A stretch of 46,318 nt of DNA from HGM12998 sp900756495 (GTDB lineage Bacteria > Bacillota > Clostridia > Oscillospirales > Oscillospiraceae), in assembly GCA_958477305.1 (NCBI GenBank), contig CAUEFI010000021.1, positions 1 through 46,318 of the forward strand, read 5' to 3'. The stretch's first letter is position 1. Each line of letters opens with the position of its first letter. Shown here piece by piece: positions 16,323 to 22,680 of the stretch. The position numbers and the translations under genes were made by a program. The notes under the pieces were generated by a model. That model worked only from the letters and a program-made list of their open reading frames with translations. It was not told the DNA's origin and did not search any database.

Positions 16323-17225
16323 CTATTCTCCCTCTGACGGCGCTCTCCTTCTGGAGCGGTTTTTGGTAATGGCGTCTGTAATCTTGGGCAGATATGATAA
16401 ATCGGAGGTATGCTTCCTGATGTAAGTCTGAAGCAGACTCACCGTCAGGATTTCACAGATGCGGGAGATGTGCAGATAGAACAGGTCGTCTGGAATATTC
16501 CGGCTGTAGCAGAAGTGGTGGTTTGCCATTCTGGCTATGGCTGAGGCAGGATGCGCTGTAATGGCGATTATTTTTGCACCATTCTGTCTGGCAATGGAGG
16601 CGGCCTCTACGATTGGGGCCGTCTCGCCGCTGAAGGAGATGATCATAGCTACGTCGTTCTTTTTCAGCAATGCTGCAGCAATCAGCATTGTGGATGAGTC
16701 GGAAATCGCCTGATTGATAACCCCAACCTGCAAAAGCAGATGCTGTGCAAAATCAATGGAGGCATGGGGGCCTCCCTGACCAAACAGGAAAATCTGTTTC
16801 GCGGAGAGCAGGGCCAGCGCTGACAGGCTCAATGTCTGTTCATCGATTCCGTTCAAGGTCTCCGCAATGGCTTCTGTATTCATGTGCAGCAGCTTTTGTG
16901 TAATGACAGGCAGAGTGTCCTTCAGTCTGATTTCCTCTGAAAATGCCGATGGGGTCAGCAGTTGCCTTGTAAGATGAAACTTATATTCGCTGAACCCCTT
17001 ATAGCCCAAGGCGTAGCAGAACCGGGTAATGCTGGAGGGCTGCGTTTGGGCCTTAGCCGCTACTTGGCTGATCGAAAGGTGACCGATCTGTTCGGCATTT
17101 TCAAGGAAAAACTTTGCCAGCGCTTTTTGCTTTTTGGTAAGCGTATGATATTTAGACTGAATGCGGCTGAGATACTCCACATCGGCAAATGCCTCTTCCC
17201 GTTCCTTGGCCATGTTTTGTCCCAT
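16323..17225 (-). CDS. RpiR/MurR-family transcriptional regulator (HTH + SIS domain)
   Basis: A 300-residue sugar-responsive regulator. The N-terminal RpiR helix-turn-helix occupies about residues 15-95 (KKQKALAKFFLEN, then LSISQVAAKAQTQPSSITRFCYALGYKGFSEYK). The C-terminal SIS phosphosugar-binding domain occupies about 125-260 (KQIFLFGQGGPHASIDFAQHLLLQVG; DVAMIISFSGETAPIVEAASIARQNGAKIIAIT). It is divergent from the cupin/M24/dehydratase operon and next to the SDR, which is typical of a local regulator sensing a phosphorylated pathway intermediate. A purine-rich ribosome binding site precedes the ATG at 17225; a second ATG four codons on is possible. Confidence 0.93.
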   Translation of the reverse strand: MGQNMAKEREEAFADVEYLSRIQSKYHTLTKKQKALAKFFLENAEQIGHLSISQVAAKAQTQPSSITRFCYALGYKGFSEYKFHLTRQLLTPSAFSEEIRLKDTLPVITQKLLHMNTEAIAETLNGIDEQTLSLSALALLSAKQIFLFGQGGPHASIDFAQHLLLQVGVINQAISDSSTMLIAAALLKKNDVAMIISFSGETAPIVEAASIARQNGAKIIAITAHPASAIARMANHHFCYSRNIPDDLFYLHISRICEILTVSLLQTYIRKHTSDLSYLPKITDAITKNRSRRRAPSEGE

Positions 17226-17256
17226 CTCCTTCCCCCCTTCTCAAAAACCCGTTCAA

Positions 17257-17285
17257 AGTATATGCCATTTTGCAAAAAATTGCAA
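17257..17285 (-). promoter_or_regulatory. Candidate rpiR promoter
   Basis: TTGCAA and TATACT with a 17-base spacer on the minus strand, 31 bases before the rpiR start. The -35 box lies inside a candidate operator, suggesting autoregulation. Confidence 0.65.
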
Positions 17286-17333
17286 ATAAATTCTAACCAG
17301 AAGTGCAATTAATTTTATTTTTGAAATTATTTC
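17278..17333. promoter_or_regulatory. Candidate RpiR operator region in the divergent promoter
   Basis: Holds AATTGCAAATA (17278-17288), TGCAATTAATT (17304-17314) and the dyad GAAATTATTTC (17323-17333). The first two are exact copies (one inverted) of elements upstream of the SDR gene. The TGAAA/TTTC type dyad resembles sites described for some RpiR-family regulators. The assignment is tentative. Confidence 0.4.
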
Positions 17334-17344
17334 TTGAAAGAGCC

Positions 17345-17373
17345 TTGCCCGCATGCTAATGTGGCAGTATACA
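17345..17373 (+). promoter_or_regulatory. Promoter of the cupin-M24-dehydratase-cupin operon
   Basis: TTGCCC (17345-17350) and TATACA (17368-17373), 17-base spacer, 63 bases before the cupin start. Confidence 0.65.
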
Positions 17374-17436
17374 GAAACGGCAGCGGTTATCCGTACCTTG
17401 CTGCAGAGCTGAGAAGAATGGGGGGTCTCATTACTG

Positions 17437-17799
17437 ATGATCATTCAAAATTGGAGAGCTGTAACGCCTACCATTGTGCATCAGGCCGGTATTGACTATA
17501 AGCTCCTTCTGGGGCAGGAACGGGCCGATCCCGATAACCGATTTGCCTGTATGGAAGGCATGCTGTACGTGGCGTACGCCATGCTGCAGCCGGGCAGGGC
17601 ATACGAAGCTCACTCTCATACCGATCACGAGGAAGTCTATTTTATCATCGAGGGCCGGGGAAGCATTACCTTGGACGACCAGACGTCAGAGATTCACGAC
17701 GGTGATGCAATCTATATCGGCAAGGGCCAGGTTCACTCTATTGCAAATACGGACCAGGACAGCTTCCTGCGTTTTCTGGCCTTCTCCTCCCAGTGCTGA
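17437..17799 (+). CDS. Small cupin-domain protein
   Basis: A 120-residue single-domain cupin. Motif 1 is complete, with metal ligands His59, His61 and Glu65 in AHSHTDHEEVYFIIEGRG, and motif 2 has GDAIYIGKGQVHSI with His100. Such proteins bind a divalent metal and act as isomerases, dioxygenases or sugar-acid-binding proteins; the substrate is not evident. It is the first gene of an operon with an M24 peptidase, a ManD-like dehydratase and a second cupin, opposite an RpiR regulator. The ATG at 17437 has GGGGGG 11 bases upstream, a weak ribosome binding site. Confidence 0.85.
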   Translation: MIIQNWRAVTPTIVHQAGIDYKLLLGQERADPDNRFACMEGMLYVAYAMLQPGRAYEAHSHTDHEEVYFIIEGRGSITLDDQTSEIHDGDAIYIGKGQVHSIANTDQDSFLRFLAFSSQC

Positions 17800-17819
17800 G
17801 CAGGAAGGGGATTTGTGCC

Positions 17820-18899
17820 ATGGAGTTTGGATCAGACCTTCTTCTCCTCACCAGCGAGCAGTCCGTCTTTTACTTGACCGGTTTTTATACCGAGGCCCGG
17901 CGGCCCAAACAGATTGGTCCCTGTGCCGTTCTGGCAAACGGTGAAGCCGTTACGCTGATCGCACCGGACAACTGGCGCATACAGGCAGAGCGGGCCTTGG
18001 CCGGTCGGGACGCAGCCCTGATCTGCTACTCTGGCGGTGAGCGCGGTTTTTCCTGCTGTATATGCAAACTGCTGGCAGCCACGCAGAAGACGGAAGTCGG
18101 CATTGAGCGAGGCAGCATTGGATTGCCTCTTTACAGTGCACTGAAGGATGCCTGCTCTTCGTACTCTTTTTTCGACGTCTCCGCAGCTATGGAGCGCAAG
18201 CGGATGCGGAAGACGCCCAGAGAGTTGAATTGCCTGCGCCGTGCTGCCGAATTAGCAGTGCTGGGCATGGAGCGGGCCAGAGAGGTACTCTGCGCCGGTA
18301 TCTCGGAGCGCGAGGTGGTGGCCGAGCTGGAGTACGCCATGCGCAGAGCTGGCTCCGAGGGCGTTCCATTTTCGGTCAAAGTCCTAGCGGGCGAAAAGTC
18401 CGCCCATACCACCTTTATGCCTGATGAGACTGTCATCCGGCGGGGCGATCTGGTCCTCTTGGATTTCGGCGCCCGCTGGGGGAATTACGCCTCTGACTGG
18501 ACCCGGACCTTTTGTATCGGACCTGCCAGCCCGGAACAGCGCGCACTCTATGATGCCGTCCGGAATGTGGAGCGCAGTTGTATGGCTATGATGGCCCCCG
18601 GTGTCTCTCTTCTCCAGCTGATGGAGCATGCCCGCTCGCTGCTGGCCGGCAGCCGGTACGAGCCGTATTTTTTGCCCCACCTGGGGCACAGTGTTGGAAT
18701 CAACAGCCACGAATGGCCGGTGATAGAACCGCAAGTCGATTCTGCGTTGGTTCTGGAGGAAAACATGGTCTTTACCATTGAGCCCGGCATTTATCTCCCG
18801 GGCTTCGGCGGCGTACGTATTGAGGACGAGGTTCTTATCACCTCAGACGGATATGAGATTTTGACCGGGCTGAGAGAGGAAGGGCTTGAGCTCATATAA
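17820..18899 (+). CDS. M24-family Xaa-Pro peptidase/creatinase-like protein
   Basis: A 359-residue pita-bread-fold metallohydrolase. An N-terminal creatinase domain (about 1-125) is followed by the M24 catalytic domain. All five metal ligands are present: Asp215 and Asp226 (LLDFGARWGNYASDWTRTF), His290 (LPHLGHSVG), Glu321 (FTIEPGIY) and Glu335 (VRIEDEV). The substrate-binding histidines His196 and His297 are also there, so it should be active, probably as an Xaa-Pro dipeptidase or aminopeptidase. The ATG at 17820 has AGGAAGGGG at 9-base spacing, 20 bases past the cupin stop. A peptidase inside a sugar-acid-like cluster, with an orphan peptide-binding protein opposite, suggests the substrate may be an amino-acid conjugate. 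Confidence 0.9.
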   Translation: MEFGSDLLLLTSEQSVFYLTGFYTEARRPKQIGPCAVLANGEAVTLIAPDNWRIQAERALAGRDAALICYSGGERGFSCCICKLLAATQKTEVGIERGSIGLPLYSALKDACSSYSFFDVSAAMERKRMRKTPRELNCLRRAAELAVLGMERAREVLCAGISEREVVAELEYAMRRAGSEGVPFSVKVLAGEKSAHTTFMPDETVIRRGDLVLLDFGARWGNYASDWTRTFCIGPASPEQRALYDAVRNVERSCMAMMAPGVSLLQLMEHARSLLAGSRYEPYFLPHLGHSVGINSHEWPVIEPQVDSALVLEENMVFTIEPGIYLPGFGGVRIEDEVLITSDGYEILTGLREEGLELI

Positions 18900-18952
18900 C
18901 CATCAGGCAGCTCTTGCAGCAGCAAAATCAGATGGCGGGGCGGGATATGATC

Positions 18953-20143
18953 ATGAAAATTACAGGTGTAAAAGTCATTCTGACTTGTCCAAGGCAAAAC
19001 TATTTGTTTGTCAAGGTTTTGACCGATGAGCCGGATCTGTACGGCGTGGGCGACGCCTCTCTCAACGGCCGCGAGGCCTCTGTCGCAAATCTGATTGAGG
19101 AATACCTCGCGCCAATGATGCTGGGCAGGGATCCCGACCGGATTGAGGATTTTTGGCAGTTGGTCTACCGTGGGAGCTACTGGCGTGGTGGAAACATCAT
19201 GATGAGCGCTCTCAGCGGTCTGGATATGGCTCTATGGGACATCAAGGCCAAGCGGGCAGGTCTCCCCCTCTATTCCCTTTTGGGTGGAAAATGCCGCGAA
19301 AAGCTCCTCTGTTATACCCATACCCTAGGTCATACTTCCGAAGCGCGCATCCAAAACGCCCTGTTCCATGTGCGGGAACAGCGTATCAAGGTAATCCGCC
19401 TCCGGGTCGGCCTACCCGCGGCAGAGACCACATTAAACGGCGAAGGCTGGCAGATGGCTCCTAAAATAGAATTCTGGAATGCAGAACAGGAGATAGCCCG
19501 CACCATCCAATCCTTCATTCAGGTACGGGAGGCCGTTGGCGACGAGGTGGGGATTATTTATGACCTGCATGAGCGCTTTACTCCCGATCAGGCTATTCGG
19601 ATTATCCGCGCACTGGAACCCTATCATCCCTATTTTATTGAGGATCCCGTGGAGCCGGATTCTACTGCCTCTCTTCGCCGTGTCCGCGCCGGGACTGCAG
19701 CTCCCCTCGCCTTCGGCGAACTCTATAAAAGCAGGTGGGAATGTCTTCCTGGCATAACAGAGCGCCTTTTTGACTATCTGCGCTGTGATCTAATCCGGAT
19801 TGGCGGCGTCACTGAGGGGAAAAAGCTTCAGGCTCTTGCCGAAGCCTATGATATCAAATTGGCTTGGCATGGCCCTAACGACGTCTCGCCGATTACCCAT
19901 GCAGTCAACTGGCATATGAACATTTCCGCCCCGAATTTCGGCATTCAGGAGATGGGAGCGATTGACCATGCCGTATCGGAGGTCGTCTCCGGCGGTCCAT
20001 ACTGCCAGGACGGCTATCTGCTGATGAACGATGCGCCCGGTATCGGATGCGACATCAACGAGGAGGCCGCCGCCCGCTATCCGTACCGGAGAGCCTATCT
20101 CCCCATTTGCCGCCGGGACGACGGCAGTCTATGCGCATGGTAA
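18953..20143 (+). CDS. Enolase-superfamily dehydratase, ManD/RspA type
   Basis: 396 residues, close in sequence pattern to D-mannonate dehydratase/RspA proteins (MKITGVKV start; GVGDASLNGRE; FWQLVYRGSYWRGGNIMMSAL; ALWDIKAKRAGLPLY). Metal ligands Asp204, Glu230 and Glu256 and the catalytic histidines His206 and His306 are retained (YDLHERF, FIEDP, FGELY, WHGPNDVSP). Arg149 matches Arg147 of the Arg/Tyr dyad of characterised ManD, but the tyrosine partner is Leu161 and the following loop is about eight residues shorter. It is therefore probably a related sugar-acid dehydratase rather than an efficient mannonate dehydratase. The ATG at 18953 is chosen by family start; the ATG at 18947 is equally possible. 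It lies 53 bases after the M24 gene. Confidence 0.88.
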   Translation: MKITGVKVILTCPRQNYLFVKVLTDEPDLYGVGDASLNGREASVANLIEEYLAPMMLGRDPDRIEDFWQLVYRGSYWRGGNIMMSALSGLDMALWDIKAKRAGLPLYSLLGGKCREKLLCYTHTLGHTSEARIQNALFHVREQRIKVIRLRVGLPAAETTLNGEGWQMAPKIEFWNAEQEIARTIQSFIQVREAVGDEVGIIYDLHERFTPDQAIRIIRALEPYHPYFIEDPVEPDSTASLRRVRAGTAAPLAFGELYKSRWECLPGITERLFDYLRCDLIRIGGVTEGKKLQALAEAYDIKLAWHGPNDVSPITHAVNWHMNISAPNFGIQEMGAIDHAVSEVVSGGPYCQDGYLLMNDAPGIGCDINEEAAARYPYRRAYLPICRRDDGSLCAW

Positions 20144-20156
20144 GGAGTGATGAAAT

Positions 20157-20540
20157 ATGATGGTTGAGCCTGCGCTCATCGAAATCAAGACAACGGAGGA
20201 GGAGGGATATCACTCCCTCATTTACTCCGCTGGCTGGCGCGCCGCACTGCTGCGGGATGCCCCCCGCTTTCACCGCGAACATATCCACACGCTTCAACGG
20301 CACAATACTTCCGACGAACTCTTTGTACTGCTGTCGGGGACCTGTACCCTCCTCGTTGGAGACGGCGGCGAAACCTCCGGAACCATTTACTCCATCGAGA
20401 TGGCCCCATGCCGGCTCTACAATGTACGCAGAGGGGTGTGGCACAACTGCGCTACAAACGCAGGGACCGTACTGCTGATTGTGGAGAACGCGGACGTCTC
20501 CCCTGAAAACACCGATACCATTTTCGTTTCTCTCCCCTGA
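20157..20540 (+). CDS. Cupin-like protein, sugar-acid-associated
   Basis: A 127-residue beta-barrel protein. The segment HTLQRHNTSDELFVLLSG fits a degenerate cupin motif 1 (His49 and Glu54), and GVWHNC (His96) a motif 2. It resembles small cupins of the ureidoglycolate-lyase-like type that often accompany sugar or acid catabolism. Ribosome binding site AGGAG lies 9 bases before ATG 20157; a second ATG follows directly. It starts 13 bases after the dehydratase stop and is the last gene of the operon. The exact reaction is unknown. Confidence 0.78.
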   Translation: MMVEPALIEIKTTEEEGYHSLIYSAGWRAALLRDAPRFHREHIHTLQRHNTSDELFVLLSGTCTLLVGDGGETSGTIYSIEMAPCRLYNVRRGVWHNCATNAGTVLLIVENADVSPENTDTIFVSLP

Positions 20541-20880
20541 CGTGCCGCTTTTATTGGACGTCCGGCGCCTCTCGCGGAGATCTGATGTCCAACAGCAAGC
20601 AATAAGGCCGGGGTGCGGACAGAAATCACTATCACTGGCCTTTCTGGTTTGATCTGATAAATACTCATAAGCGAACCAGAGCTAAGTTAAAGAAGGGCTG
20701 CTCGCCAGATAATTCAGCGTATGAGGGTTTCTTTGAGCGCCTATAAGACGGCTCAACCATTAAAAATTGGTTATTGGACAAAAAGTTCAACTTTTTGCCC
20801 GCGTCCCCGACAACCTCCGAAAAGCAGATATAGAGTAATATTTGCAGCAAAAAATTTTCCCTGACCTCTTAGAAAGGCAA
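20541..20880. other. Non-coding stretch after the catabolic operon
   Basis: No convincing gene. A 19-base perfect inverted repeat (CAAAAAGTT-C-AACTTTTTG, 20779-20797) is the only strong structure. Short open frames here lack ribosome binding sites and codon bias. Confidence 0.4.
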
Positions 20881-20892
20881 GTGTTTTATTAC

Positions 20893-21099
20893 AAAGGCGC
20901 AAAAGCCGACACCCACGATTGTGAGTGTCGGCTTTTGTTAACCTGTCATGCACTTTGACTTTTTGGCATTTGTGGCGTAAATCCGCTTTTCTGTACGCTA
21001 ACACCCAAATATTTCAAGAACATACGGTATTTTTTTAGTATATCCCGCCCATGTGCCGCCATTGACAGGGGGCGCAGCCGGGGCTTATCGGTAGTCAAG
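20893..21099 (-). pseudogene. Remnant of a groEL 3' end with its terminator region
   Basis: This stretch is a diverged copy of the groEL end plus 3' flank at 22481-22680. On the minus strand it reads LTTDKP near 21080-21099 and, one frame over, MGGIY-stop at 21035-21052; intact groEL ends LVADKP...MGGMY-stop. The downstream parts also align, including the exact 14-mer CTTTTCTGTACGCT (20986-20999 versus 22570-22583) and a hairpin (20901-20936) in the position of the groEL terminator. Only about the last 20 codons remain, with a frameshift between the two conserved pieces. It is a non-functional relic, or the outer repeat of an insertion at the groEL 3' end. Confidence 0.75.
20901..20936 (-). 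terminator. Hairpin of the relic groEL terminator
   Basis: 12-bp perfect outer arms (20901-20912, 20925-20936), extended inside by a short CAC/GTG stem. It holds the place of the terminator seen at 22482-22518 in the other copy. It could still end transcription of the HTH gene at 21166. Confidence 0.6.
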
Positions 21100-21128
21100 G
21101 GGTGTCAGCCGCAGGCTGGCTGACACCC
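21100..21128. terminator. Hairpin downstream of the island HTH gene
   Basis: An 11-bp perfect stem (21100-21110 and 21118-21128) with a 7-base loop lies 37 bases beyond the end of the HTH gene and marks the end of the groEL-like repeat. The U tract is poor in both directions. Confidence 0.45.
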
Positions 21129-21165
21129 GTACAAACATCATATTGATGAATATTTCGTTAATATC

Positions 21166-21828
21166 CTATATTTTGTATTCCTCGTTTTCCTTTAATATCA
21201 TTTCATAGGTTTTCTTTGATGATCTATATTCTCCAAAATACCGCCGAACTATAGCCCACTTCTCATCTTCACCTTTTGCCTTTCTCTTTAATGCTTCAAC
21301 ATGCTTTAATACTTTCTGATGATAAAAGCTATCATATGTATGCTTTGCTTTTTCTGGTGTTATACGCATTTCCTTTGCTATCATATTGTAAGTTGCCTTT
21401 TCAATTTCCCGCATTTCAATAATGCGGGAAATCATTTTTTTGCTGAGTTTCCGCTTTATTGGTGGAAGTTTTTTAATAAACAGCTCTGGCACACCTGGCT
21501 CCCCAGCCCTATATTCATCCAATATGCCTTTGTATTTCTTTTCCAGATATGCACAAGCATATGAGAAGCCTTGATAACATTCATTTGCAATTTCAAAGAC
21601 TTTTCTAACCTCCGCAGTATTTTCATATCCAAGTACGATTGAGATATGCCTAATGTATAATTGCATCTGTTTAATTTTTATTTTGCTATATATTTCTCTT
21701 ACCCAGATAGATGATATTTCATAATCTTTTGCAATATCGGTAAATGTATTGTTGTGTTGGTCCCGAAGTATCATAATGTCATAATCTCGTTTGTTCTTCT
21801 TTAATTCGCTATATGGTATATCTTTCAT
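21166..21828 (-). CDS. AT-rich island protein with helix-turn-helix-like segments, function unknown
   Basis: 220 residues, strongly basic, rich in Lys, Ile and Tyr. Two segments look like DNA-binding helix-turn-helices or resolvase/sigma-type repeats: LRDQHNNTFTDIAKDYEISSIWVREIYSKIK (about 20-50) and ISRIIEMREIEKATYNMIAKEMRITPEKAKHTYDSFY (about 135-175). The base composition is far more AT-rich than neighbouring genes, a sign of acquisition. The ATG at 21828 has GGAGG at 8-base spacing and is preferred to an upstream in-frame start. It is divergent from an Xre regulator. I do not recognise the family; a mobile-element regulator or sigma-like protein is possible. Confidence 0.65.
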   Translation of the reverse strand: MKDIPYSELKKNKRDYDIMILRDQHNNTFTDIAKDYEISSIWVREIYSKIKIKQMQLYIRHISIVLGYENTAEVRKVFEIANECYQGFSYACAYLEKKYKGILDEYRAGEPGVPELFIKKLPPIKRKLSKKMISRIIEMREIEKATYNMIAKEMRITPEKAKHTYDSFYHQKVLKHVEALKRKAKGEDEKWAIVRRYFGEYRSSKKTYEMILKENEEYKI

Positions 21829-21933
21829 AAATACGCCCTCCAGCCAATTACCCGTAATACAGGTAACAACTATATCATATTCGGGTGTGTAATACAACAC
21901 TTTGCGATAAAATTTATTCGGGAGTGTGGTAGT

Positions 21934-22263
21934 ATGATACGACTAAAAGAACTAAGAGAAGAACAGCGGCTTAGTCAAGATGGATTAGCCCTTAAACTAA
22001 ATGTTTCCCAATCAACTATTAGTGCTTATGAAGTAGGTGACAGAACTCCTGATTTAGAAACATTGATTGCTATTGCCCAATTTTTTGGCGTATCACTTGA
22101 TTATCTTGCAGGACAGTCTGACTTGAAACAACAGATTAGACAAAGCGATCTAAATTCGTCCGAATTAGAGCATTTACGCATTTACCGCCAGTTAAGTGAT
22201 ATTGACAAAGAAAAAGTAAGTGCCTATATTGAAGGATTGCAAAGCCGACTACAAAAAGGATAG
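21934..22263 (+). CDS. Xre-family transcriptional regulator
   Basis: 109 residues with a canonical N-terminal Cro/C1 helix-turn-helix (RLKELREEQRLSQDGLALKL, then VSQSTISAYEVGDRTPDLETL and FFGVSLDYLAGQ) and a short helical tail that probably dimerises. GGAG lies 9 bases before the ATG. The gene is AT-rich like its divergent partner at 21166, and both lie between the two groEL-end repeats. Such regulators commonly control prophage or conjugative-element genes, but no integrase, relaxase or phage gene remains here. It probably controls itself and the divergent gene. Confidence 0.9.
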   Translation: MIRLKELREEQRLSQDGLALKLNVSQSTISAYEVGDRTPDLETLIAIAQFFGVSLDYLAGQSDLKQQIRQSDLNSSELEHLRIYRQLSDIDKEKVSAYIEGLQSRLQKG

Positions 22264-22307
22264 CCCAAGGGGGTATCTCTTTGAATGTTTCGGTAATCAA
22301 AAGAAAC

Positions 22308-22342
22308 AAGGCCAGGAAGCCACAAACGGCTATCCTGACCTT
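22308..22342 (+). terminator. Imperfect hairpin after the Xre gene
   Basis: Arms AAGGCCAGGAAGCC and GGCTATCCTGACCTT pair with two bulges around a short loop, followed by ATCTTATC. It is 44 bases after the Xre stop codon. Confidence 0.5.
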
Positions 22343-22474
22343 ATCTTATCGCTTACAAGGCTAAACTATATTGATATGTAATCGGTATCACATGCCCGTC
22401 AGCCCTACGGTTTACCCTGTTTATCACTACTGTTCGTACTGGACATATATGTTTGTGAATGTCTCAATTCCTTG
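22343..22474. other. Non-coding gap
   Basis: Nothing recognisable lies between the Xre terminator and the groEL terminator. Composition is intermediate and no ribosome binding site leads an open frame. Confidence 0.4.
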
Positions 22475-22518
22475 CAAAAAGCAGGGCGGCACCCACATTA
22501 CTTGTGGGTGTCGCCCTG
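22475..22518 (-). terminator. groEL terminator
   Basis: 16-bp arms (22482-22497 and 22503-22518, one G-U pair) with a 5-base loop. On the minus strand it is followed by CTTTTT. It lies about 100 bases past the groEL stop codon. Confidence 0.88.
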
Positions 22519-22680
22519 TTATTACCCTATCATGCGCTTTGTCTGTGGCGTAAGTCTGGCGCAAATTCACTTTTCTGTACGCTGAACCCCAGTCGTTTCA
22601 AGGGCTTGCGGTATTTTTTAATACATTCCGCCCATATCGGGAGCGGCGGGGGCGGCAGGAGCGGGAGGCTGGGGCTTGTC
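22481..22680. repeat. Inner copy of the groEL 3'-end repeat
   Basis: Contains the terminator, the 3' flank and the last about 20 codons of intact groEL. It aligns in the same orientation with 20893-21099 over its whole length, with substitutions and small gaps. The two copies bracket the AT-rich pair of genes. Confidence 0.7.

Noticed and set aside
20771..21004. 77-codon minus-strand frame in the gap before the island
   Set aside because: It runs through the relic groEL terminator hairpin, has no ribosome binding site and its peptide shows no domain.
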